Positions 10,932 to 19,019 of a stretch of 64,000 nt of DNA are shown in pieces. The notes under the pieces were generated by a model, which did not search any database, was not told the origin of the DNA, and saw only the letters and a program-made list of their open reading frames with translations. The translations under genes were made by a program, and so were the position numbers. Origin of the DNA: Methanoregula sp. (lineage in GTDB: Archaea > Halobacteriota > Methanomicrobia > Methanomicrobiales > Methanospirillaceae); the NCBI GenBank assembly GCA_041645435.1, contig JBAZQB010000002.1, forward strand, positions 496,001-560,000, written 5' to 3'. How positions within the stretch are numbered: the stretch's first letter is position 1; each line of letters starts with the position of its first letter.

Positions 10932-11103
10932 CCAGTAGTTAAAAAGTATTGTTATTTGATATTTTTTCGAACCCATTGCATCCTTTATCTGAATTTCCAG
11001 GTTGGAATTTTTTTCAACCCCTTCAATGAAAAGGGAACGTATTTCCCTTTAACTGTCAGGATTCGTGGCAGGCGATCAGGTACCCGATAATTTTGGATAC
11101 GGG

Positions 11104-11124
11104 AAGTATGAATGCTTCATACTT
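11104..11124. promoter_or_regulatory. Perfect palindrome in front of the nikR promoter
   Basis: The 9-bp arms AAGTATGAA and TTCATACTT are separated by TGC. The arms include GTATGA and TCATAC, the half-site sequences of the E. coli NikR operator, but only 5 nt apart instead of 16. It sits just upstream of the TATA-like TTTATAAAA at 11135-11143, so it could control nikR itself. Confidence 0.5.
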
Positions 11125-11134
11125 TCCTGAATCA

Positions 11135-11143
11135 TTTATAAAA
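11135..11143 (+). promoter_or_regulatory. Candidate TATA box of nikR
   Basis: TTTATAAAA lies about 50 nt upstream of the nikR ATG and directly follows the palindrome at 11104-11124. The placement and sequence fit an archaeal TATA box. Confidence 0.5.
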
Positions 11144-11189
11144 ACCTTAAAAAACAATCCGCAATCATATACACATAACGAGGCTTTTT

Positions 11190-11612
11190 ATGACCATGGA
11201 CTCCGATCTCTCCCGCATAGGCATCTCGCTTCCCAGCAACCTGCTCGACAAGTTTGATGATATTATCAACCAGCGCGGGTACTCGTCCCGTTCAGAAGGC
11301 ATCCGGGATGCGATCCGCACGTACATAACGTATTACAAGTGGATGTCCGATGTCAAGGGTGAACGTGAAGGGGTCATCACTATGGTCTATGATCATGACC
11401 AGCGGGGACTTCTGGTCACGCTTACCGATATCCAGCACGAGTACCATAAACTGATCAAGGCATCGCTGCACTCGCATGTGACCCACAACCGGTGTCTTGA
11501 AGTGATCCTTGTGCACGGTGACGGGGCCGAGCTCAAGTTGTTTGCCGAGCGGCTCATGTCCCAGAAGGGTGTCGAGTCGGTGAAGCTTACCACGATAACG
11601 GTGGATGAGTAA
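11190..11612 (+). CDS. nikR: Nickel-responsive regulator NikR
   Basis: Ribbon-helix-helix repressor that senses nickel. Residues 8-50 form the DNA-binding domain (RIGISLPSNLL, then GYSSRSEGIRDAIR) and residues 60-137 the ACT-like nickel domain. All four nickel ligands of E. coli NikR have counterparts here with the same spacing: His83, His94, His96 and Cys102. The length (140) matches the family. The ATG at 11190 is preceded by GAGG at a normal distance; a second ATG two codons later is possible. It is divergent from a Ni/Co ECF operon, with operator-like repeats between them. Confidence 0.95.
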   Translation: MTMDSDLSRIGISLPSNLLDKFDDIINQRGYSSRSEGIRDAIRTYITYYKWMSDVKGEREGVITMVYDHDQRGLLVTLTDIQHEYHKLIKASLHSHVTHNRCLEVILVHGDGAELKLFAERLMSQKGVESVKLTTITVDE

Positions 11613-12336
11613 GAATCACCCATCAATACCGGGAAAATCCGTTACATCCACCTGTGTTTTTTTTTGATTTTTCAGTTGTGTTTTTGCGATCCTTTCATAT
11701 CAGCGTTCTGGCAGCAGTTACCCGCGTGCATGACTTGTAACAGGGGGCAAAATTATCCGCAGAAAGAAATGGCATTAACAGCGGTTATCTGGCATCGTTT
11801 CCGCACCCGTTTTTGAAAACCGGCCCCGATTCTGGCAGTTTTAGGATCTCAATCCAATCCGGTCGATTTCCTGGCAGATTTGGACATACACATTACTGAA
11901 CGGAACCCGATTTGGGCGTATTTTACCTCAGGTCTTGTCCGGTTCTTCACCATCGACGTTATTTCTGGTTTGGTATAGGTATTAAGATAAACCCGTCTTT
12001 CAGGCAGATCAAAACCGGATTGGCGTTTCTTCATTGGGGGGATCAAAAAGGAACTGGCGAACAATGAAAACAGGATTTGTTGTAAAAACGCAACTATTGA
12101 ACCCGGATAGGCATTTTTGCCGGTAGAAGGAGAGTTGGTCCAAAAAGAGGATCGTGTCCCCATTCCATTTTTTTAAAAACTGACCGCGAATTTCCTATCC
12201 AAATGCTCGACTTCAATCCAGACAAAATAAGGATGGCAGATTCATAACCCATTATAAAATTTTTACACTTTCGTAACTCTTGATGTTAAATCAAAATTAT
12301 TTTATAAGATTTAGTGCTACTTAGATTGAAATTCGT
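11613..12336. other. Long intergenic region before the chelate transporter operon
   Basis: About 720 nt without a supportable gene. It holds the nikR terminator, a TATA-like TTTTATAAG near 12300 suited to the gene at 12337, and a stretch around 11787-11860 that weakly resembles 18600-18680 (shared pieces GTTTCCGC, GAAAACCGG, ATCCAATCCGG). It may be the remains of a dispersed repeat. Confidence 0.4.
11657..11665 (+). terminator. T-run after nikR
   Basis: Nine consecutive T residues about 45 nt after the nikR stop, followed by a second T-rich patch. This is the simple poly-T pattern of archaeal transcription termination. Confidence 0.5.
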
Positions 12337-13494
12337 ATGAAAAACATTATTGTAAGCACCCTGATTATTGCGACGATTCTCATCGCTCTTCTCGTGTCTG
12401 CGGGATGCACTGCCCAGACTAATCCGCAGAGTTCTGCACAAATGAATACGCAAACCATTCAGCAAGCCGATACCGGAAAAATTTCAATCACTGATATGGC
12501 CAACCGGACCGTGGACGTGAAAAAAGATCCCCAGCGGATCATCGGTGTAGGAGCCGGTGCCCTGCGGATGATTTCGTATCTCCAGGCCGCTGATCGGGTG
12601 GTCGGTGTCGATGATCGCGAACAGAAAAAGTACAACCCCTCCGGGTTCGGCATGCCGTCTGGTATCGACAAGCCCTACAACCTGGCAAATCCGACCCTCT
12701 CAACACTGCCCTTCATTGGCGGAAAGACCGGTGACCCGGAACTGATCGCAGCGCAGAACCCGGATGTGGTTTTCTTTACGTTCACTACCGGTAAAGATGC
12801 ACAGACGTTACAGGAAAAAAGTGGCCGTACTGTGGTGGCCCTTACAACCGGTGATCTCGGCAAAAACAAGGATGTTTTCTACCAGTCATTGAGGCTGATG
12901 GCAAAGATCCTTGGAAAAGAGCAGCGGGCAGAATCGATCACCACGTACATTGACGGGACAATAAAAGATCTCAACGATCGGACAAAATACATCCCGGCAG
13001 ACAAACGTCCGCGAGTATATGTCGGGGGTATCGCATACAACGGGGCACATGGCTTCCTCTCCACCGATCCCGCATATTCACCGCTTCTCATGGTGAACGG
13101 CAACAATGTTGCAGCCTCCGCAAGTGTCGGGGGCCAGATGATGATCGACAAGGAAAAACTGCTGGACTGGAAACCCGATGTGATCTTTGTGGACGAAGCG
13201 AGTTACGCACTCGTCAAAGAGGATCTCAAGGACCCGGTCTACCAGTCGCTCCCGGCCGTGAAGAACGGCCGTGTTTACGCAGTCATGCCCTACAACTGGT
13301 ACGCCAACAATTACGACACTGTTCTCGCTGACGCATACTATATCGGAAAGACCCTCTACCCCGAACAGTTTGCCGATGTGGACCCCGCACGAAAAGCGGA
13401 TGAGATCTACACGATGCTTGACGGAAAACCGGTGTACAGCGATATGAAGACACTCTTCGGTGGCTTCGTGCCGTTCTCAACGCTGGAGAAATGA
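12337..13494 (+). CDS. Substrate-binding lipoprotein of a metal-chelate/corrinoid ABC importer
   Basis: Captures an iron-chelate, corrinoid or similar ligand outside the cell and delivers it to the FecCD-type permease encoded downstream. Residues 1-25 form a lipoprotein signal with lipobox VSAGC (Cys24 or so). The rest is a class III periplasmic-binding fold with the typical opening ITDMANRTVDVKKDPQRII, then two lobes joined by a long helix (about 200-225). 385 residues is normal for the family. A TATA-like box precedes the ATG. It is the first gene of an operon with a methyltransferase, permease and ATPase. The ligand cannot be told from sequence. Confidence 0.9.
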   Translation: MKNIIVSTLIIATILIALLVSAGCTAQTNPQSSAQMNTQTIQQADTGKISITDMANRTVDVKKDPQRIIGVGAGALRMISYLQAADRVVGVDDREQKKYNPSGFGMPSGIDKPYNLANPTLSTLPFIGGKTGDPELIAAQNPDVVFFTFTTGKDAQTLQEKSGRTVVALTTGDLGKNKDVFYQSLRLMAKILGKEQRAESITTYIDGTIKDLNDRTKYIPADKRPRVYVGGIAYNGAHGFLSTDPAYSPLLMVNGNNVAASASVGGQMMIDKEKLLDWKPDVIFVDEASYALVKEDLKDPVYQSLPAVKNGRVYAVMPYNWYANNYDTVLADAYYIGKTLYPEQFADVDPARKADEIYTMLDGKPVYSDMKTLFGGFVPFSTLEK

Positions 13495-13504
13495 GGATGC
13501 GGCG

Positions 13505-14551
13505 ATGTGCGACAATACGTCCCCGGTTCCTGATCTTTCTACGGTTCCGGAAATTTCCGGGACTAATCCCCTCACATTTCTCGATACGGCGCTGACGGGA
13601 GTACGCCAGTACCATGCGGTGATGACGGCTCTCAATCTCGGGTTATTTGACAATCTCCGTGAGCCAAAAACCGGGCCGGAATGTGCCCTGGCACTGGGAT
13701 GCAGGCCGGAGATCGTCACCCTCCTGTGCGAGGGACTGGTCACGCTTGGCCTGCTGGAAAAAACAGGGGAACACTATCGCGACAGCGGGATCACGCTGAC
13801 CTGTCTGGTCAGGGATGCCCCGTTCCCGCAGCACCGGGCAATCGCATTCCAGCGGAAACTTGCGGGGTTCTGGGCGGACCTTCCCCGGATTGCAAAAGAC
13901 GGTCCGGTCACCTGTGACCGTGCGCAGATGTTCAGGGATGTGATCATCCCCACCATGGCAGAGAACTGCCGGTGCGGGCTCCTCCAGCAGGTGACCGCAA
14001 GCGTGGCAACTATTCCGGAATTCTCTGCTGCCCGCCGGTTGCTTGATCTGGGTGGGGGGCACGGTCTGTACTCGATTGCATTCTGCCAGAAAAATCCCGG
14101 GCTGAATGCAGTAGTATTTGATCTGCCCCCGGTAATGGGTGCCACGCGGGACTTCATCAGCAGGTATCGTGCCGACAGGGTGAGTGTTATGCCCGGGGAT
14201 TTCTTCAAAGACCCCATAGGCAGCGGGTACGATATCGTCTTCTCATCGTCGAATCCCGGGGGAAAAGTGCCGGAACTGATCCCAAAGATCGCCAACGCGC
14301 TCAATCCGGGCGGCCTGTTCATCAACAAACAGGCCATCGACGATGCACCGTACGATCCGTGGCTCAACCTCGAATGGAATCTCTGGACCTTCGAAGGAGT
14401 ACAGAAACAGGCAGCCCGGTATGTCTTTGCCAACAGTGTACCGTTTGCGGAATACAACCGGCTGCTGGTGGACCATGGTTTTGTTGTACGGGATGTTGTG
14501 CCGATCGATGCACAATCGGCCATGACCATCGCCGAGAAGGTAACGTCATGA
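13505..14551 (+). CDS. SAM-dependent methyltransferase (O-methyltransferase family 2 fold) within the importer operon
   Basis: A 348-residue methyltransferase with an N-terminal winged-helix dimerisation domain (residues about 15-95) and a Rossmann domain with the SAM motif LLDLGGGHGLYSIAF and an acidic VFDLPPV strand, as in the acetylserotonin/hydroxyindole O-methyltransferase family. The ATG at 13505 is preferred over an upstream one inside the previous gene, because it follows GAGGATGC and leaves an 11-nt gap. It lies between the binding-protein and permease genes, so it is very probably cotranscribed with the importer. Its substrate is unknown; modification of the imported chelator or of a cofactor is an inference from context. 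Confidence 0.85.
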   Translation: MCDNTSPVPDLSTVPEISGTNPLTFLDTALTGVRQYHAVMTALNLGLFDNLREPKTGPECALALGCRPEIVTLLCEGLVTLGLLEKTGEHYRDSGITLTCLVRDAPFPQHRAIAFQRKLAGFWADLPRIAKDGPVTCDRAQMFRDVIIPTMAENCRCGLLQQVTASVATIPEFSAARRLLDLGGGHGLYSIAFCQKNPGLNAVVFDLPPVMGATRDFISRYRADRVSVMPGDFFKDPIGSGYDIVFSSSNPGGKVPELIPKIANALNPGGLFINKQAIDDAPYDPWLNLEWNLWTFEGVQKQAARYVFANSVPFAEYNRLLVDHGFVVRDVVPIDAQSAMTIAEKVTS

Positions 14552-14580
14552 CCCTTCAGCTTCACGGGCGGACCTGAAAC

Positions 14581-15654
14581 ATGCATCTTGACATCAGTGC
14601 AGTCAAAGAACCCGGGGCCTACACCGGCTACATCCGGAAAAAAGTTCTCTTTCTCTGTGCATGTACGGTAGCCCTGGTTCTTCTGGCATTCGTATCTGTG
14701 GGTGTGGGAAGTGTCATGATTCCCTTTGCCGATGTGATCCAGACGCTGGTATATCACTCGTCAGGAAATGCTGAGATGATCATCTGGAACATCCGGCTTC
14801 CCCGGGTACTTGCTGCGGTAGTCTGCGGGATTGGTCTCGCGGCAGCTGGTGTCGTGATGCAGTCCGTTTTGCGCAACCCGCTCAGTTCCCCCTACACGCT
14901 GGGTGTCTCGCAGGCAGCGGCCTTTGGTGCAGCAGTTGCTATCACCATGTTTGGTGCAGGCACACTCGGCCGTCTTATCTCGGATGCAATTGTGGTGAAC
15001 AACCCGTACCTTGTCACCATCTGTGCATTCCTGTCATCGCTGGTTGCTACCTCCGTTATCCTTCTCGTGGCAAAATACCGGAGCACGTCACCGGAGGTGA
15101 TGATCCTTGTGGGTGTTGCGCTTGCAGCCCTGTTCACCGCAGGGACAACGTTCCTCCAGTACTTCTCCAGCGCCGAACAGATCGCCGCGATTGTTTTCTG
15201 GACGTTCGGGGATGTGGGACGGGCAACATGGAGTGATCTCGCGATCATCGTTGCCGTAATCACTCCCTGCCTCGTGTATTTCATGGTCAAACGCTGGGAC
15301 TACAATGCACTCGACAGCGGCGATGAGACAGCAAAGAGTCTCGGGGTCAATGCGGAACGCGTGCGGACCGTGGCGATGTTCCTCTCATCATTAATCGCGG
15401 CCGTCGTAGTTTCGTTCCTCGGTATTATCGGGTTCATCGGTCTGGTCAGCCCGCACATGGTGCGGCGAATCATTGGTGACGACCAGCGGTATCTCCTTCC
15501 CGGCTCCTGCATTGTGGGGGGTATCATTCTTCTCGGCGCTGATACCGTGGCTCGGATTATCATTGCACCTGCGGTCCTCCCGGCAGGAGTGCTCACCGCA
15601 TTTCTCGGAGCCCCGCTCTTCCTCTACCTGCTGATCCGGGGGAACCCCTCATGA
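14581..15654 (+). CDS. FecCD-family ABC importer permease
   Basis: Membrane subunit of the chelate/corrinoid importer; about ten transmembrane helices in 357 residues. Recognisable family segments are RLPRVLAAVVCGIGLAAAG with QSVLRNPLSSPYTLGVS (residues 75-105) and the coupling region with GFIGLVSPHMVRRIIG (about 285-300), which contacts the ATPase. It overlaps the ATPase gene by 4 nt (ATGA). The start ATG follows the methyltransferase stop by 29 nt. Confidence 0.93.
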   Translation: MHLDISAVKEPGAYTGYIRKKVLFLCACTVALVLLAFVSVGVGSVMIPFADVIQTLVYHSSGNAEMIIWNIRLPRVLAAVVCGIGLAAAGVVMQSVLRNPLSSPYTLGVSQAAAFGAAVAITMFGAGTLGRLISDAIVVNNPYLVTICAFLSSLVATSVILLVAKYRSTSPEVMILVGVALAALFTAGTTFLQYFSSAEQIAAIVFWTFGDVGRATWSDLAIIVAVITPCLVYFMVKRWDYNALDSGDETAKSLGVNAERVRTVAMFLSSLIAAVVVSFLGIIGFIGLVSPHMVRRIIGDDQRYLLPGSCIVGGIILLGADTVARIIIAPAVLPAGVLTAFLGAPLFLYLLIRGNPS

Positions 15655-16463
15655 TTCTGAACGTAGAGAACCTTTCGTTCCGGTACAACAGCCATCCTGT
15701 TCTTCAGGATATTTGTTGCGATGCCCGGCCTGACGAGATCGTTGCGATTCTCGGGCCGAACGGAGCCGGTAAAACCACCCTGCTGCGCTGTATGAATGCC
15801 ATGCTCCGGCCAAAAACCGGCACGGTTATGCTCGGAGAGCAGGACATTCTCTTATCTTCCCGCAGGGAGATTGCGCAGTCGATTGCCCATGTTCCCCAGC
15901 ATATTGAACCGCCACGGGTGACCGCGTTCGATGCGATCCTGCTCGGGCGGCGCCCGTGGATCGGCATGAACGTTCGACAGGACGATATCTTAAAAGTCCA
16001 GGCAATCATCGAACAACTCAACCTGTCGGGTCTTGCGCTCCGACACGTGGACGCGATGAGCGGCGGTGAACTCCAGAAGATCGTCATCGCCCGTGCGCTG
16101 GTCCAGGAGCCCCGGGTCCTGCTGCTCGATGAACCGACCAGCAGCCTTGACTTAAAAAACCAGCACGAGATCATGCGGTTCATCCGCTCCGTTGTCCATA
16201 CTCACCATCTGACCGCCCTGATGACCCTGCATGATCTCAATCTCGCGCTTCATTATGCCGATCGCTTTGTCCTGCTCAAAGAGGGCATGGTCTTTGCAGC
16301 GGGGGGGGAAGAGGTGATCACGCCGGAACTGATCGAAGAGGTCTATGGGGTACCGGTTGCGATCCAGCGCTGGGGCGGGAGGAGTGTGGTTGTACCACAT
16401 GCCGATGCGGATGATTCCCTGCGATTACCAGGGGATTTCCCCGGGACGGTGATGAGTATGTGA
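15651..16463 (+). CDS. ABC importer ATP-binding protein (FepC/BtuD type)
   Basis: ATPase of the chelate/corrinoid importer. The 270 residues contain Walker A GPNGAGKTT (about 36-44), Q-loop VPQH, signature MSGGELQK, Walker B VLLLDEPTSSLD and the switch histidine TLHD. The C-terminal tail after residue 235 is family-typical. It is translationally coupled to the permease. An 8-T run at 16519-16526 probably ends the operon. Confidence 0.93.
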   Translation: MILNVENLSFRYNSHPVLQDICCDARPDEIVAILGPNGAGKTTLLRCMNAMLRPKTGTVMLGEQDILLSSRREIAQSIAHVPQHIEPPRVTAFDAILLGRRPWIGMNVRQDDILKVQAIIEQLNLSGLALRHVDAMSGGELQKIVIARALVQEPRVLLLDEPTSSLDLKNQHEIMRFIRSVVHTHHLTALMTLHDLNLALHYADRFVLLKEGMVFAAGGEEVITPELIEEVYGVPVAIQRWGGRSVVVPHADADDSLRLPGDFPGTVMSM

Positions 16464-16518
16464 CACCAGGGAATTATCCTACGAAGTTTCGACAAAAATC
16501 GCCTCAAATATCCATTAA

Positions 16519-16526
16519 TTTTTTTT
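16519..16526 (+). terminator. T-run after the chelate importer operon
   Basis: Eight T residues about 55 nt after the ATPase stop, ahead of the next gene's promoter region; consistent with archaeal termination. Confidence 0.4.
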
Positions 16527-16604
16527 GCACGTCTTTTCCTGATGGTAAAAGAAAAACAAAGTAATTCGCTCTGAAAACAAAGAACAAACTACACACGTGA
16601 TCCT

Positions 16605-17219
16605 ATGACCCAATCCATAAAAACCTACAACGAAGCGGTAGCCTTCCACGGCCATGCCTGCCCTGGACTTGCACTCGGCTACCGGGCGGCAGCGTACGCA
16701 ATGGACGCCCTCAGGGCCGGCCGCCCGGATGATGAAGACCTTGTCTGTATTGTAGAGAACGACGCCTGCGGGGTTGACGCGATCCAGCTGGTTGCCGGCT
16801 GCTCGGTGGGAAAAGGCAACCTGATCCTCCACGACATCGGGAAGCATGCCTATACCTTCATCGATCGGAAATACAATCGTGCGATCCGCCTTGTCCAGAG
16901 GCCGGAACCAGTCGTACAGCGCATTGACCCGGTGGCATCAGCACTCCGGGAAAAAGTGATGGGCGGGACAGCAACGCCCGCTGAGCATAAAGAGTTCCAC
17001 GAGCGGCAGGCTGGAGTCATTGAGAATATTCTCAAAATGCCAATCGATGAACTTTTTATTACGAAAGAAGTCAAGCCGGAAATCCCGGTGAGGGCAAAGA
17101 TCTTCGCATCTGTTCAGTGCACCCGCTGTGGCGAGATGGTTGCCGAGCACCGGGCACGTGTCCGTGACGGGAAGTTCGTCTGCATGCCCTGTGCCGGCGA
17201 GTACGGCAGAGGGTGGTGA
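16605..17219 (+). CDS. FmdE-family protein with C-terminal zinc finger
   Basis: Related to FmdE, a protein originally found with molybdenum formylmethanofuran dehydrogenase, the first enzyme of CO2 reduction. The signature FHGHACPGLALG (residues 14-25) and the NDACGVDAIQ segment are present, and the C-terminus holds a CTRC...CMPC zinc-binding pair (about 170-196). 204 residues is the usual length of the zinc-finger version. No other fmd/fwd gene is nearby. GTGATCC precedes the ATG as a ribosome site. The precise role of stand-alone FmdE proteins is not settled; a metal- or pterin-cofactor-related role is an inference. Confidence 0.88.
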   Translation: MTQSIKTYNEAVAFHGHACPGLALGYRAAAYAMDALRAGRPDDEDLVCIVENDACGVDAIQLVAGCSVGKGNLILHDIGKHAYTFIDRKYNRAIRLVQRPEPVVQRIDPVASALREKVMGGTATPAEHKEFHERQAGVIENILKMPIDELFITKEVKPEIPVRAKIFASVQCTRCGEMVAEHRARVRDGKFVCMPCAGEYGRGW

Positions 17220-17323
17220 AAGAAAACGGAACGGGCCGGGGACTTACTCACCGGCCGGGATGTCGAAAACGGAATTGTGGCGGATCATAAAAGAACTGCC
17301 ACGTCCCATTTTGTATGAATGAG

Positions 17324-17635
17324 TCATGAGGCTGGCTTCCTGCGTGCCTGCCCGGCCCAGAACCCAAATACGCCCCCGACAAGGATACCACCCACGGCTG
17401 CCTGCAACGCAAAGAGGCATGCTTCAATTTCCCCGCTGGGGGGTTCCCACTGGGCGATCAGGGGCTGAAAATTTTCAACCGGGGTACCGGAAAGTTGTGC
17501 GATAAGTCCTGAACCTACATTATCCGAACCGGCAAATTCCGCCCCGCTCATGGTCGCGCTCGTGTACAGGAACAGTGCGCAGAATGCCACAATGGCAATC
17601 CCGGCAAGGAGTTCGAGCGTATACCGGTAAGCCAT
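17324..17635 (-). CDS. CbiN-like small membrane subunit of an orphan cobalt module
   Basis: A 103-residue protein with two transmembrane helices (about 5-25 and 75-97) flanking an extracytoplasmic loop, the topology of CbiN. The ATG at 17635 overlaps the cbiM stop by one base (TGATG); an ATG two codons upstream is also possible. In the best-studied CbiMN systems this subunit induces metal loading of CbiM. No cbiQ or cbiO follows. Confidence 0.75.
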   Translation of the reverse strand: MAYRYTLELLAGIAIVAFCALFLYTSATMSGAEFAGSDNVGSGLIAQLSGTPVENFQPLIAQWEPPSGEIEACLFALQAAVGGILVGGVFGFWAGQARRKPAS

Positions 17636-18327
17636 CAGCACTCACTCCGGGCCGCATTGATCTTTTCTTCTGAGAATACTTTCAGCCGGATCAGGATATC
17701 CGGTTTGAGTGCCACGATATACTTGAATACCAGTGCAAGGACAATGCCTTCGACAATCGCAAGGGGAACCTGCGTAACGGCAAATATGCCCAGGAACAGG
17801 ATGAATGAACTCGCAAAACCGCCGGTCTCTGCCGGGTATGCGAGTGCCAGTTCAAGCGAGGTCGTTACATACGTGAACATATCCGCAAGAGCGGTTACCA
17901 GGAATACTGTTATGTAAATATTTACGGAAGTGTCCCGGAGTAACCGGTATACTCCATACCCCACCAAGGGTCCGACGATTCCCATGGAGACGATGTTGGC
18001 TCCAAGAACCGAAAGTCCCCCGTGGGCAAGGAACAGGCTCTGGAACAGGAGAACAATCGCACAGACTACTGCGGTGATCCACGGTCCGAATGCGATTGTT
18101 GAGAGCCCGGTTCCGGTAGGATGGGAACAACTGCCCGTGACTGAAGGGAGTTTTAAGGAAGACAGGATAAATACAAATCCTCCCGTCACTCCCAGCAGGG
18201 GAAGTGCTTCCCGATCAAGGGCCAGTACTTTTTTCAGCTGGTATATTCCGAGCATGAGGCAGGGCAGTGCAACGATCCACCAGATCAGGCACCATTGCCA
18301 TGGTAAGAATCCTTCCATTATGTGCAT
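17635..18327 (-). CDS. cbiM: Cobalt-type ECF substrate-binding subunit CbiM
   Basis: S-component for Co/Ni uptake. Start chosen at 18327 because it gives the canonical N-terminus MHIMEGFLP, whose Met-His chelate binds the metal; an upstream ATG would bury it. The remaining sequence shows the family histidine region (TGSCSHPTGTGLSTIAFGPW, with an internal cysteine) and about six to seven transmembrane helices. It is paired with a CbiN-like gene but has no ATPase or CbiQ, so it either acts alone at a basal rate or borrows the modules encoded at 8.2-9.8 kb or 24.4-26.1 kb. Confidence 0.9.
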   Translation of the reverse strand: MHIMEGFLPWQWCLIWWIVALPCLMLGIYQLKKVLALDREALPLLGVTGGFVFILSSLKLPSVTGSCSHPTGTGLSTIAFGPWITAVVCAIVLLFQSLFLAHGGLSVLGANIVSMGIVGPLVGYGVYRLLRDTSVNIYITVFLVTALADMFTYVTTSLELALAYPAETGGFASSFILFLGIFAVTQVPLAIVEGIVLALVFKYIVALKPDILIRLKVFSEEKINAARSEC

Positions 18328-18333
18328 GATAAT

Positions 18334-18352
18334 ACAACACAATTGTACTTGT
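18334..18352. promoter_or_regulatory. Inverted-repeat patch upstream of orphan cbiM
   Basis: ACAACACAATTGTACTTGT contains the palindrome ACAATTGT and outer ACAA/TTGT arms. It lies 7 nt before the cbiM start and could be a repressor site, but it is imperfect and differs from the other metal operators in the window. Confidence 0.25.
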
Positions 18353-19019
18353 TTTAACTAAATAAAATTTGCTTATAGTTTTTATAGAGTTTTTATGACA
18401 GAGCCAGATAAAAACAGGGGCATGAGCAGAGGCAATACCGGAAAAATAGTTACTACCTTTTTCCGATACGCCTGTTTTTCCCATCCCCGGAAAAAAGACC
18501 CTCATATTCGCATTCCTGCAGGGTTTCCCGGGTCCGGATGGGCTAAACTAAGCGATGAAAAATGATGCTGCCAGAAGGCCATTATCACCCGAAAACTGAT
18601 GCCGTTTCCGCTGCCGGTTAGGAAAACCGGGTGAAATTTGGGCTGTTTTTTGATAGTGATCCAATCCGGGCGTTTTATGGGCTTTTCCGGATCGGGAAAC
18701 ATGAATCGGAGCCCGTATCGGGCGTTTTTGAGTAGCTGTATCTGGGCATCAAGGAAGATACTGGTGTAGGGTGTACTCCTTGATATTTTTCAAACCGTAT
18801 ATCACCCTGCCCTAGAAGGAGGTATTGCCCTGGAGTCCTCCACATTTTCATTTCCTACCCCCATCTCTTACGATTCTGGCTTTTTTCTTATCCCCTTCTC
18901 GTCTCCGGATCCTTGCCCGCACCCATAAGGTTATTCCCCTCCAAAAAGACAACTCCGGTAAGAATCCTGCCTGGAGATATCGGAGAATCCGAAGTTAATG
19001 CCATCAAACTCTCCGGAGA
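18353..19019. other. Intergenic region between divergent units
   Basis: About 670 nt with no supportable gene. The left edge is AT-rich and carries the likely promoter of the orphan cbiMN pair (TATA-like TTATAG/TTTATAG near 18375-18390). The middle (18600-18740) holds the degenerate segment similar to 11787-11860, with GGGCGTTTT motifs. The right edge carries the ribosome site of the next gene. Confidence 0.4.

Noticed and set aside
11849..12163. 104-residue minus-strand open frame in the spacer before the chelate importer
   Set aside because: No ribosome site, no recognisable features, basic random-looking composition.
13774..14757. 327-residue minus-strand open frame opposite the methyltransferase
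   Set aside because: Shadow of a clear family gene on the plus strand.
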